Assembly: GCA_021153285.1 (NCBI GenBank)
Contig: JAGKTT010000070.1
Coordinates: forward strand, 1 to 10,690
DNA length: 10,690 bases
Direction: 5' to 3'
Source: Bacteroidia bacterium
GTDB lineage: Bacteria; Bacteroidota; Bacteroidia; Bacteroidales; UBA932
A program made the position numbers and the translations under genes. Shown here piece after piece: positions 1-7,140 of this stretch. The notes beneath the pieces are model-generated. The model ran no database searches. It was not told the DNA's origin and was given only the letters and a program-made list of their open reading frames with translations. How positions within the stretch are numbered: the stretch's first letter is position 1; each line of letters starts with the position of its first letter.

Positions 1-47
1 GTGATCATCACTGCTAACGCTGTGAGAAATAGTTTAATTTTTCTCAT
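1..47 (-). CDS. 5' end of a secreted or lipoprotein gene (partial)
   Basis: Reading leftwards from the ATG at 47, fifteen complete codons give MRKIKLFLTALAVMI before the window ends. The pattern (Met, basic residues, then a hydrophobic run rich in Leu, Ala and Val) is that of the n- and h-regions of a Sec signal peptide, so the product is probably exported or a lipoprotein. No cleavage site or mature domain is inside the window, so its function cannot be named. The start is supported by an A-rich leader just upstream and by a promoter-like site at 155-187 on the same strand, which would give an untranslated leader of about 100 bases. Confidence 0.55.
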   Translation of the reverse strand, partial: MRKIKLFLTALAVMI

Positions 48-154
48 AGTAGTTACTTTTAGTTGTTAAACATAAATAATTGAATTTTCACTTCTTAGTA
101 TGCTACACTACACACTAACTTTACCTCCGGCCCAATATATGATGGCCCGAATTA

Positions 155-187
155 CAAAGATACTGATATTTTTTTAAGATTGCCAAA
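155..187 (-). promoter_or_regulatory. Bacteroidota-type promoter for the leftward partial gene
   Basis: On the minus strand TATCTTTG (162-155) matches the Bacteroidota -7 element TAnnTTTG exactly. TTTG at 187-184 lies 21 bases upstream of it, a suitable position for the -33 element. Transcription would begin near 148-150 and run left into the signal-peptide gene. Confidence 0.55.
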
Positions 188-424
188 ATAAAAGCACCTT
201 TATTTAACAATTTCTTAACATTATTCTTAAATCAATGATTGACAATTGATACCCTTTCTGCTACCATTCTTTCAATTTGAAATCAACTTCCGGTGAACAT
301 AGCCTTTCTATCAGCTAATTCACATAAAATGCAACTTTTCTGTAAACATCCGGATCCGATCGGAAAAGGATGAAATTTGATTGTTTTTTATTTAATTTGC
401 AGAAATTAAAGCAAAACTGGAATT
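188..424. other. AT-rich intergenic stretch without a recognisable gene
   Basis: Together with the leader at 48-154 this makes a 377-base gap between two divergent genes. No coding frame of note is present. It holds two overlapping short palindromes: CGGATCCG at 351-358 and TCCGATCGGA at 355-364. These lie about 60 bases before the plus-strand gene at 425 and could be an operator, though chance is possible. No clear TAnnTTTG promoter for that gene was found; the nearest match, TTAATTTG at 392-399, has one mismatch and no well-spaced -33 element. Confidence 0.4.
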
Positions 425-1114
425 ATGGGAACATTCCGAATCAACGACAAGAGCACCGGCCCTGTGACATTGACAGCCACAGCGCTGTATTTTATCGCCT
501 GCATTATATTTTTCCTTCCTGTCGAAATAGATCATAAGATCACCATCTGCACCAGCATACTGACTTTGGCCTCGCTCTGGCTATGTCCTTGGCAGATGAC
601 CCTCGCACTTCTGTTTTCTACCCTTGGCGACCACTTCGGCTCCTGCAACAACTTTATGGCACAGATGGGATTCTTCGCCCTTGGCCATATCTGGTTCATC
701 ATCTATTTCATTGGCAGATATTTCAATAAAGTCGAGAAGGACCGCAAGCTGACCGGCAAGGCAAAGGGATACCTTTCAATGGTAGTTTTCTGCGCAATTG
801 TATTGCTTTGCGTGGTATTCACCCAAATTGTACCTGAAGTGCCGGCCGGAATAATGAAAATCGGAGTATGCATATATGCTCTGCTCATCAGCACAATGCT
901 TGTGAGCGCAATGCTCCAACGCAGCAGCCTCTTCGCGCTCGGAGCAATCCTTTTTGTCTTCTCCGACTTCATCCTGGCCTGGAACAAATTCGTAGAGCCG
1001 GTTCCGGGAAGACATTATCTGGTACTTGTATCTTATTTCCTGGCTCAATGGCTGCTGTTCGTCAGGGCGACAAAATTCAGAATCGGTCCCGAAATGAGAC
1101 TGCTAAGATTTTAA
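425..1114 (+). CDS. YhhN family membrane protein, putative lysoplasmalogenase
   Basis: This 229-residue polytopic membrane protein has about seven or eight hydrophobic segments, beginning near residue 17. Family features are visible: FSTLGD at 64-69, the GFFALGH block at 82-88, GAILFVFSD at 173-181 followed by an LAWNKF stretch, and a closing YFLAQWLL segment at 204-211. These match the YhhN/TMEM86 family, whose characterised members hydrolyse the vinyl-ether bond of lysoplasmalogens to release an aldehyde and a glycerophospho-base. The acidic residues D69 and D181 are the likely catalytic candidates. The length is normal for the family. The gene stands alone, divergent from the leftward partial gene and convergent with the sugar operon, and ends in a strong terminator. 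Family assignment is fairly sure; the enzymatic activity is inferred. Confidence 0.8.
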   Translation: MGTFRINDKSTGPVTLTATALYFIACIIFFLPVEIDHKITICTSILTLASLWLCPWQMTLALLFSTLGDHFGSCNNFMAQMGFFALGHIWFIIYFIGRYFNKVEKDRKLTGKAKGYLSMVVFCAIVLLCVVFTQIVPEVPAGIMKIGVCIYALLISTMLVSAMLQRSSLFALGAILFVFSDFILAWNKFVEPVPGRHYLVLVSYFLAQWLLFVRATKFRIGPEMRLLRF

Positions 1115-1117
1115 TGC

Positions 1118-1147
1118 AAAAAGGTCGCCAGCAATGGCGACCTTTTT
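1118..1147. terminator. Two-way rho-independent terminator
   Basis: A perfect 13-bp stem (1118-1130 with 1135-1147) closes on a GCAA tetraloop of the stable GNRA class. The stem begins with five A and ends with five T, so it has a T tract on both strands. It lies 3 bases after the stop of the plus-strand YhhN gene and 17 bases after the end of the minus-strand ROK gene, and so serves both. Confidence 0.92.
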
Positions 1148-1164
1148 ATTGTATTGAAATTAAT

Positions 1165-2121
1165 TTACAGTTCCCAAGCCAGAGCAGATGCACCGAGGAT
1201 GGCAGCATCAGACTCCTTGAGCTGAGAATAGATAAGCTTCACCTTACCCCTCCACAATGGAAGAACATTCTCGTTCATAGCCTTCTCGATAGGCTCTGTA
1301 AGGAATTCCTTTGCACGTGCAAGACCGCCGAAGAGGACAATAGCTTCTGGTGAGCTGAATGCGACGAAGTCTGCGAATGAGCGACCGAGGATCTTTCCTG
1401 TGAACTCAAAGATTCTGAGAGCGAGTTTGTCTCCATCCTTTGCAGCCTCATATACATCCTTTGAAGCGATTGTATCAAGACTTCTGAGAACTGAAGGCTC
1501 GTCTGAAAGCTCAAGCCACTCACGTGCTGTGCGGGCAACACCTGTTGCTGAAGCATAAGTCTCGAGACATCCTGTCTTACCGCAACCGCAGGTACGTCCG
1601 TTATTGCGTACAGCAGCAACGTGACCAAGTTCACCTGCAAATCCGTCGTGACCGTAAACCACCTCACCGTTGATAACGATTCCTGAGCCTACGCCTGTTC
1701 CGAGAGTGATCATAATGAAGTTCTTCATACCTCTCGCTGCGCCATAAGTCATTTCACCGACTGCAGCTGCATTTGCATCATTGGTAAGAGCTACAGGAAG
1801 GCCGTCCATCGCCTCTGAAAGGAGCTTTGAGAATTCCACTTTGTGATGTCCCCAACGAAGATTAGGGGCATTCTCGATAGTACCTGTATAGTAGTTTCCG
1901 TTAGGAGCACCCACTCCGACACCTCTTACTTTTCCTTCTGTGCCGGACTCTCTGATGAGTTTCTTTACTGCCTCGGCAAGCTCAGCGATATAAGGCTCGA
2001 TCTCAGCATATGTATCCGTACGGATAACTGTCTGTGCGAGGACTGTTCCTCTTGCGTCTACAACGCCGATCTTGGAGGTCTGTCCTCCCACGTCAATACC
2101 GACTACGTATGTTGAATCCAT
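1165..2121 (-). CDS. ROK family sugar kinase, glucokinase-like
   Basis: This 318-residue protein is of typical length for ROK kinases, which move phosphate from ATP to glucose or related (amino) sugars in the cytoplasm. The N-terminal phosphate-binding motif DVGGQTSKIG lies at 10-19. TNDANAAA (113-120) holds the catalytic aspartate D115. LGTGVGSG is at 140-147. The sugar-binding ExGH motif is ELGH (164-167), and the zinc motif runs from C178 through C180 to C185, with H167 as the fourth ligand and E187 closing the ROK signature. GGQT replaces the more usual GGT at the first motif. The gene follows the transporter by 26 bases without a promoter or terminator between them, so uptake and phosphorylation are probably co-transcribed. 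Substrate (glucose, GlcNAc, ManNAc or other) cannot be decided from sequence alone. Confidence 0.9.
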   Translation of the reverse strand: MDSTYVVGIDVGGQTSKIGVVDARGTVLAQTVIRTDTYAEIEPYIAELAEAVKKLIRESGTEGKVRGVGVGAPNGNYYTGTIENAPNLRWGHHKVEFSKLLSEAMDGLPVALTNDANAAAVGEMTYGAARGMKNFIMITLGTGVGSGIVINGEVVYGHDGFAGELGHVAAVRNNGRTCGCGKTGCLETYASATGVARTAREWLELSDEPSVLRSLDTIASKDVYEAAKDGDKLALRIFEFTGKILGRSFADFVAFSSPEAIVLFGGLARAKEFLTEPIEKAMNENVLPLWRGKVKLIYSQLKESDAAILGASALAWEL

Positions 2122-2147
2122 TCTTTTATTGGTTTAAAATGTTATTG

Positions 2148-3359
2148 TTATGCTTTCTTTACCTTTGATCCAAGGAGTGCGAACCAGCAGATGTAAGCGA
2201 GAGCTGCAACCGGAACCCAGTAGCTTGTCATATAAGTAGTGGCATCAGCAATCGCATTCTGTACAAGAGGAAGGATACCGCCACCGATCACCATTGTCAT
2301 AAAGAGACCTGACGCCGCAGCAGACTTGGCACCGAGACCTTCGACAGAAAGGTTGAAGATAGCACCCCACATCACAGATGTGCAGAGACCGCAAAGTACG
2401 AGAAGAAGCGCAGTAAGAGGAACCTGTGCCATTGCAAAACCAGATCCTGTAAATACCGGCATTGAAGCTGGAACACTTGTAGTGAACATCGCAAGGACCA
2501 CAAGAACAATTGCAGCGCCACTGGTAGCGGCGAGCTGTGCACGGCTTGATACCTTACCGCTGATAAGGCTGGATACGAAACGGCCGACAAGCATAAGAAG
2601 CCAGTATGTACCGGCAACGAAACCAGCTGTAGCTGCTGCATTTGCTGTACCGAGAGTGTCAGCAAGATAGAAGTTCATTGTACCAGGGATACCGACCTCA
2701 ACTCCTACATACAGGAAGATTGCGATGACACCGAATACAAGGTGACGGAACTCGAAAAGAGACTTCACTGAGATATTGTTCTTCTCCTGCTCAGGCTCTA
2801 CGAACGGAACAAATGTAAGGATCACGAATGTAGCGGCGAATACACCCATTGCCATATAGAGAACAAGGTTTACATCTGTGATTACAGTATCCTTTGTAAC
2901 AGAACCTACGAGTGCACCTACGAGCATAGGAGTAAGAGTTCCGAGGAGGGAGTTGAAGGTACCTCCGATCTGAACAAGCTGGTTACCTCTGTTTCCACCG
3001 CCACCGAGGAGGTTGAGCATAGGGTTGACCACAGTGTTGAGGATACATACAGAGAATCCGCAGATGAATGCTCCAAGGAGATATACGAAGAAGTTTGCCG
3101 GAAGACCTGCGAGAGTAGCTCCTACGCCAATCTTTCCTGAGAGGAACTGTACGAATACACCGACAAGACCTACGCCGACACCGATAAGAGTAGTCTTCTT
3201 ATAGCCGATCTTAGTGATAAGTTTACCTGCAGGAATACCCATAAAGGCATATGCAAGGAAGTTCATCATATTACCCATCATACCCCAGAAGTTCGAACCT
3301 TCTACACCAGGGGCCTGTTTCCAGATAACACCGATAGGAGCTAGTATGGGAATCAGCAT
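2148..3359 (-). CDS. MFS sugar transporter of the FHS (fucose/glucose:H+) type, N-terminus apparently incomplete
   Basis: This is a 403-residue, highly hydrophobic inner-membrane permease. GIPAGKLITKIGYKK (41-55) is the cytoplasmic loop 2-3 motif of the major facilitator family. The NTVVNPMLNLLG ... GGTFNSLLGTLTP region (about 108-142) resembles the N-P and FN-G-P signature of the fucose/glucose symporter branch. The only ATG in frame is at 3359, yet the protein opens directly in LIPILAPIGVIW, which in relatives lies late in the first membrane helix, so roughly 15-25 residues seem to be missing. In frame, 18 codons upstream of the ATG are open to a TAA, but they are not hydrophobic and lack a good start. 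It is first in an operon with the ROK kinase, pointing to sugar import. Family is well supported; substrate and true start are not. Confidence 0.82.
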   Translation of the reverse strand: MLIPILAPIGVIWKQAPGVEGSNFWGMMGNMMNFLAYAFMGIPAGKLITKIGYKKTTLIGVGVGLVGVFVQFLSGKIGVGATLAGLPANFFVYLLGAFICGFSVCILNTVVNPMLNLLGGGGNRGNQLVQIGGTFNSLLGTLTPMLVGALVGSVTKDTVITDVNLVLYMAMGVFAATFVILTFVPFVEPEQEKNNISVKSLFEFRHLVFGVIAIFLYVGVEVGIPGTMNFYLADTLGTANAAATAGFVAGTYWLLMLVGRFVSSLISGKVSSRAQLAATSGAAIVLVVLAMFTTSVPASMPVFTGSGFAMAQVPLTALLLVLCGLCTSVMWGAIFNLSVEGLGAKSAAASGLFMTMVIGGGILPLVQNAIADATTYMTSYWVPVAALAYICWFALLGSKVKKA

Positions 3360-3366
3360 AAAATTA

Positions 3367-3394
3367 GCAGGGTTCCCTCCCCAAGGAACCCTGC
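3367..3394 (-). repeat. Perfect 10-bp inverted repeat in the leader of the sugar operon
   Basis: GCAGGGTTCC (3367-3376) and GGAACCCTGC (3385-3394) pair perfectly around an 8-base loop. In the transcribed minus-strand direction the stem is followed by TAATTTT and then the ATG at 3359, so the hairpin ends only 7 bases before the start codon. It could act as an attenuator or weak terminator, or cover the ribosome landing site; it may also mark a rearrangement or assembly join. Confidence 0.7.
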
Positions 3395-3450
3395 CGTATA
3401 TAAAACGAACTTAACAAATAGACACGAAAATAAATTTCTGATGTCTGACG

Positions 3451-3480
3451 CAAAGATAATGATTTAAAACAAAACTCCAA
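3451..3480 (-). promoter_or_regulatory. Promoter of the transporter-ROK kinase operon
   Basis: TATCTTTG on the minus strand (3458-3451) matches TAnnTTTG exactly. TTG at 3480-3478 lies 19 bases upstream, at the expected -33 spacing. Transcription would start near 3444, giving a leader of about 85 bases that contains the 3367-3394 hairpin. Confidence 0.6.
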
Positions 3481-3572
3481 GCATTTGTTTAAAATTCCAA
3501 GCTATTACGTCCGATCTACACTGGTCTGATAATTGATATCGGCTATGTCGACGAATTTTAAAACAGAGCAAT

Positions 3573-4331
3573 ATGATCTTTACACTTCCCCCGCTCCCGT
3601 ACGCAATGGACGCACTGGAGCCGTTTATGAGTCAGCAGACCATCGAATATCATTATGGAAAGCATCTGCAGACATATGTAGATAATCTGAACCGCCTGAC
3701 AGAGGGCACTTCTTATGCAGACGAGACTCTGGAACAGCTGATTCTTACCACGACCGGACCGGTATTCAATAATGCGGCACAGGTATGGAATCACACTTTC
3801 TTCTTTGATACACTCATCCCCGAGCCGGTCAATATACCGCCAGAACTCGAGTTCGCACTTACCCGCGACTTCGGATCAGTCGAAGAATTCAAGGCAAGAT
3901 TCAAAAAAGCCGCAACGGAAATCTTCGGATCAGGCTGGGCCTGGCTCGCACAGGACAATGCGGGCAGGCTGCATATCATAAAGGAGTCCAACGCCGGCAA
4001 TCCGATGCGTGCAGGATACAAGCCTCTGATGACCATCGATGTATGGGAACACGCCTACTACATAGATTATCGCAACAGAAGAGGAGAATTCATCGACAGA
4101 TGCTGGGGCCTGATAAACTGGAAGAAGGTGGCTAAAAGAATGCACGAAGATGTCTTGACAACTGAGAATATGGTCAGATATGTATGCATTACCTGCGGCT
4201 GGGTATATGACCCTGCTGAAGGAGATCCGGAAAGCGGGATAGCAGCCGGAACTCCATTCGAAGAAATTCCTGATGAATGGGTATGTCCGGCCTGTGGAGT
4301 CGGGAAAGAATACTTTGAAAAAGAGCGATAA
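3573..4331 (+). CDS. sodB: Iron-type superoxide dismutase fused to a C-terminal rubredoxin domain
   Basis: This 252-residue protein has two domains. Residues 1-195 are a complete Fe/Mn superoxide dismutase. The four metal ligands are present: H27 (in EYHYGKH), H74 (in AAQVWNH), D156 and H160 (in DVWEHAYY). Glutamine Q70 before the second ligand is the mark of iron or cambialistic enzymes. Residues about 200-252 form a rubredoxin: C205-x2-C208 (YVCITCGWVYDP) and C238-x2-C241 (WVCPACGVG), with the usual GIAAGTPFEEIPDEW stretch between. A short linker, HEDVLTTENM, joins them, and the reading frame is continuous. Ordinary enzymes of this family stop after about 195 residues. Dismutation needs no outside electrons, so the rubredoxin may allow reductase-like chemistry or rapid redox resetting; that is inference. 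There is no signal peptide, so it is cytoplasmic. The gene is monocistronic; no clear promoter was found upstream. Confidence 0.95.
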   Translation: MIFTLPPLPYAMDALEPFMSQQTIEYHYGKHLQTYVDNLNRLTEGTSYADETLEQLILTTTGPVFNNAAQVWNHTFFFDTLIPEPVNIPPELEFALTRDFGSVEEFKARFKKAATEIFGSGWAWLAQDNAGRLHIIKESNAGNPMRAGYKPLMTIDVWEHAYYIDYRNRRGEFIDRCWGLINWKKVAKRMHEDVLTTENMVRYVCITCGWVYDPAEGDPESGIAAGTPFEEIPDEWVCPACGVGKEYFEKER

Positions 4332-4339
4332 GCTCCATC

Positions 4340-4380
4340 AAAAAATCAAGCTCTCCGGTTTCATAGCCGGAGAGCTTGAT
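4340..4380. terminator. Rho-independent terminator between convergent genes
   Basis: A perfect 14-bp stem (4345-4358 with 4367-4380) has an 8-base loop. On the minus strand it is followed by six T (4345-4340), a textbook terminator for the acyl-CoA synthetase gene ending at 4404. On the plus strand it lies 14 bases after the superoxide dismutase stop but lacks a good T run, so it would work less well in that direction. Confidence 0.88.
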
Positions 4381-4403
4381 GATATTGTCAGGAATCAGAA
4401 TCC

Positions 4404-6314
4404 CTATAGTGAGGCGAGGTTCATATCATTGACGATATTCTTTCCCTCCGGAGTGTATGCAAATTCCATATTGGCCTTATAAGCTTCCTCCACTCTTCCT
4501 CGAACTACCTTCATCGAGCTGTTAAGGAAGTGATTCTGCTCAGTCCAAGGCTCTGGAAGCACGCAGACTGCTGCAGGAAGCCATCTTTCCGGGAACATTC
4601 CTTCCAGACGGCCACCCTTGCGATACATATTGACTTCATTCTGAAGAAGTTCAAGCATCTTCACCTTTGCCTCCCGGGTCGATGGATCGAGACCCTGTTC
4701 CTTGGCATAAGCCTTCAGAGCCTCCTTGTTAGGGGTGACAAGAGCGATGGTATAAGGGTCCTGACTGTTGTGAAGAAGGGCTCCGTCGATATATTTCGAG
4801 CTCTCCACGAGATTCTCTTCGATTCCCTCCGGCGAATACTTCTCACCGTCTGCAGCGATAAGGAGTGATTTGAAACGACCTACGACATAAAGCATCTCGG
4901 CGTCACGCATATAACCCATATCTCCGGTATGGAGCCAGCCGTCCACGATGGTATCAGCTGTAGATTTAGGGTTCTTCCAATATCCTGCCATCACATTTTC
5001 ACCCTTGATGCAGATCTCACCCTTCACACCGTAAGGCTGTTCTACGCCATCGGCATCGAGAATCTTGATCTCCATAGGAGAAACGATCTTTCCTGAAGAT
5101 CCGAAGATATGCTTTGCAGGAGAATTTGCAGAAATGATAGGGGTCGCCTCCGAAAGACCGTATCCCTGATACATCGGAATACCTATGGCATAGTAATATC
5201 TCTGAAGGTCAATATCGAGAAGTGCGCCTCCACCGACAAAGAACTTCATATTGCCGCCAAGTCCCTGACGTACAGCCTTGAAGATAAGTTTGTCAAAAAG
5301 GAGCATAAGAGGCTTGCGGAAGATGTCCACGAACTGAGTACCCTTATTATATCCCTCTTTATTATATGCGATGGCATTCTTTAGAGCGAAGTTGTAAAGC
5401 TTTTCGATAGTCTTGCCCTTCTTGGCAATCGAAGTCTCGATACTCTTCTTGAAATTCTTGGCAAGAGTAGGGACCGAAAGCATAACATTCGGCTTGAACT
5501 CCTGGATACTTGGAGAAATATTTCTCAGAGCTTCCTTGCCGGACTTTCCAGAAGGTACAGTACCGAAGGATGCACCGTAAGACATCATTGTATAGAATCC
5601 TGCCACGTGAGCGAAGCAGTGGTCAAGCGGGAGGATGATGAGCATCTTGTCTTCCGGCTCGACGCCGATAACGGAATGAGCCTGCTCGACATTGGCTGTA
5701 TAATTTCTGTGAGTCAGAAGGATACCCTTCGGATCTGCTGTGGTTCCTGATGTGTAGCTGATGTTGGCATAGTCATCAGGACCGATTGACTTGTATCTCT
5801 GGATGAACTGCTCCTCATTCTCCGCAAGGAACTTGTCACCCATTGCTATGATCTCGTCAAGATATATTTCATTTTCCTGCTTGTCAGGCACCTGATCGAA
5901 GAGAATGACCTTCTCGACCATCGGACAGTGAGGAAGAATCGCCCTGATCTTCGGAAGCTGGAACTTGGATGTAATGATATACTTTGAGTCAGAATGTTTT
6001 ACACGGAACACAAGATCATTAGTCTCACCAAGTTTGATGGAAAGAGGCACATTGACAGCTCCTGCATAGAGGACGCCGAGTTCTCCGATCACCCAGAGAT
6101 CACGACCTTCGCTCAGATAGGAGACCTTTTCGCCTTTCTGGACACCCAGAGCCATAAGTCCGGCAGCAATACGCTTTGCCTTTGCCAGAGTCTCTTCATA
6201 CGTTGTAGGTTCCCACACATTAGTATCAAGATTCTTTTCCCAGAGGAAAGGATTCTTGGAGAACTTGGCAACATATTTCTCGACAAAGTCGATGATAGTT
6301 AATCTTTCAGCCAT
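4404..6314 (-). CDS. AMP-forming acyl-CoA synthetase (long-chain fatty acid-CoA ligase family)
   Basis: From the ATG at 6314 this gives 636 residues, the usual size for bacterial long-chain acyl-CoA synthetases. These adenylate a fatty acid with ATP and then transfer it to coenzyme A. The ATP-binding loop YTSGTTADPKG is at 187-197, the YGLSEATP motif at 385-392, WLHTGDMG with the ribose-binding aspartate at 460-467, and the hinge GRFKSLLIAADGEKYSP from 479. The C-terminal lysine is probably in SSMKVVRGRVEE. There is no membrane segment. An in-frame ATG at 6368 overlaps the stop of the kinase gene (TAATG), but the 18 extra residues look unlike the family, and MAERLTIIDFVEKY is a typical start. 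It lies 53 bases after the deoxynucleoside kinase and is probably co-transcribed. The acyl substrate is unknown. Confidence 0.9.
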   Translation of the reverse strand: MAERLTIIDFVEKYVAKFSKNPFLWEKNLDTNVWEPTTYEETLAKAKRIAAGLMALGVQKGEKVSYLSEGRDLWVIGELGVLYAGAVNVPLSIKLGETNDLVFRVKHSDSKYIITSKFQLPKIRAILPHCPMVEKVILFDQVPDKQENEIYLDEIIAMGDKFLAENEEQFIQRYKSIGPDDYANISYTSGTTADPKGILLTHRNYTANVEQAHSVIGVEPEDKMLIILPLDHCFAHVAGFYTMMSYGASFGTVPSGKSGKEALRNISPSIQEFKPNVMLSVPTLAKNFKKSIETSIAKKGKTIEKLYNFALKNAIAYNKEGYNKGTQFVDIFRKPLMLLFDKLIFKAVRQGLGGNMKFFVGGGALLDIDLQRYYYAIGIPMYQGYGLSEATPIISANSPAKHIFGSSGKIVSPMEIKILDADGVEQPYGVKGEICIKGENVMAGYWKNPKSTADTIVDGWLHTGDMGYMRDAEMLYVVGRFKSLLIAADGEKYSPEGIEENLVESSKYIDGALLHNSQDPYTIALVTPNKEALKAYAKEQGLDPSTREAKVKMLELLQNEVNMYRKGGRLEGMFPERWLPAAVCVLPEPWTEQNHFLNSSMKVVRGRVEEAYKANMEFAYTPEGKNIVNDMNLASL

Positions 6315-6334
6315 ATTTCTAATGTTTAGATTAG

Positions 6335-6351
6335 TACAAGAGCTTCTTGTA
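6335..6351. repeat. 17-base palindrome between kinase and ligase genes
   Basis: TACAAGA and TCTTGTA form perfect 7-bp arms around a GCT centre. It lies between the kinase stop and the preferred ligase start, about 20 bases from that start. It could be a small hairpin setting translation of the second gene, or a protein site; nothing else supports either. Confidence 0.45.
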
Positions 6352-6367
6352 AAGAAAGCCCGGTTCA

Positions 6368-6991
6368 TTATTTTTCATTCGGGAAAAGTCCGAAGAGTTC
6401 GGCATCGATCTTATCGATGACTTCCTGGAAATCTTCCGGACGGTTTTCGAATTTTATGCGGTCGACGTCAAGGACAAGCAGATTATGCTTGTAATCCTTG
6501 ATCCAGTTTTCATAACGTTCGTTCAGACCGGTAATATAATCGATACGGATGCTCTTCTCATATTCGCGTCCTCTCTTCTGAATCTGGCTTACGAGATTCG
6601 GAATCGAGCTTTTGAGGTAGATAAGGAGATCAGGTGGATTGACAAGAGACATCATAAGGTCGAAAAGATCTGAATAATTCTCGAAATCCCTTGTGCTCAT
6701 AAGACCCATTCCGTGAAGATTCGGAGCAAATATCCTTGCATCCTCGTAAATTGTACGGTCCTGGATTATCACAGTATCCTCCTTGGATATATCCACCACA
6801 TCCTTGAAACGCTTGTTAAGGAAGTAAACCTGAAGATTGAATGACCAGCGCTCCATATCTTCATAGAAATCAGCAAGATATGGATTATAGTCTACAGACT
6901 CGAACTTAGGAGTCCATCCGTAATGGGCAGCAAGCATCTTTGTCAGAGTAGTCTTTCCGCTGCCGATATTACCAGCGATAGCAATATGCAT
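6368..6991 (-). CDS. Deoxynucleoside kinase (dNK / deoxyadenosine-deoxyguanosine kinase type)
   Basis: From the ATG at 6991 this is a 207-residue cytoplasmic enzyme that phosphorylates salvaged deoxynucleosides to monophosphates. The P-loop GNIGSGKTT is at 7-15, the nucleoside-contact glutamate E31 lies in FESVDYNP, DRT (78-80, equivalent to the DRS motif) follows IIQ, and the arginine-rich lid KRGREYEKSIR is at 139-149. The reading frame can be extended to an ATG at 7048, but MHIAIAGNIGSGKTT is the start I would expect for this Bacteroidales family, and the extra 19 residues are basic and unlike it. A promoter-like site lies at 7089-7096. The stop overlaps an in-frame ATG of the next gene, and the pair probably forms one transcript, although salvage and fatty-acid activation have no obvious shared pathway. 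Confidence 0.92.
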   Translation of the reverse strand: MHIAIAGNIGSGKTTLTKMLAAHYGWTPKFESVDYNPYLADFYEDMERWSFNLQVYFLNKRFKDVVDISKEDTVIIQDRTIYEDARIFAPNLHGMGLMSTRDFENYSDLFDLMMSLVNPPDLLIYLKSSIPNLVSQIQKRGREYEKSIRIDYITGLNERYENWIKDYKHNLLVLDVDRIKFENRPEDFQEVIDKIDAELFGLFPNEK

Positions 6992-7088
6992 ATTATTGTT
7001 TGTTTTAGTTTTCGTACTGCATAGGCAATGAAACCGTTTTGAAGCCATTTTTCTTATGTTTCAAAGCAGTTTCCACCCTAATAATTAG

Positions 7089-7096
7089 CAAACATA
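7089..7096 (-). promoter_or_regulatory. Promoter element for the kinase-ligase pair
   Basis: TATGTTTG on the minus strand fits TAnnTTTG. No clear TTG occurs at the -33 distance. A start near 7082 would leave a leader of about 90 bases before the ATG at 6991. It sits in a short divergent region facing the plus-strand site at 7110. Confidence 0.4.
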
Positions 7097-7109
7097 CTAA
7101 TTTTTAATG

Positions 7110-7117
7110 TAAATTTG
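7110..7117 (+). promoter_or_regulatory. Promoter element for the metallohydrolase gene
   Basis: TAAATTTG fits TAnnTTTG and lies 23 bases before the ATG at 7141, so the leader would be only about 15-20 bases. The -33 element is weak. The two opposed promoters are only 13 bases apart and could interfere with each other. Confidence 0.4.
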
Positions 7118-7140
7118 TGTGTTTTAAATGATTTTTTTGA

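Noticed and set aside
239..267. TTGACA, 17-base gap, TACCAT resembling an E. coli sigma-70 promoter
   Set aside because: The window has Bacteroidota-type signals, where the main sigma factor uses TAnnTTTG; the match is probably chance.
392..399. TTAATTTG as a promoter for the YhhN gene
   Set aside because: One mismatch in a key base and only 12 bases from the nearest TTTG, too short for a -33 element.
868..1353. 161-codon plus-strand open frame crossing the YhhN stop and the terminator
   Set aside because: It runs through a perfect terminator hairpin and into the antisense of the ROK gene, with no recognisable domain.
2239..2670. 143-codon plus-strand open frame within the transporter
   Set aside because: Antisense shadow of a clear MFS gene; composition is arginine- and proline-rich without motifs.
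6992..7048. N-terminal extension of the deoxynucleoside kinase to an earlier ATG
   Set aside because: The family is expected to start at MHIAIAGN; the extra residues are basic and unlike known relatives.
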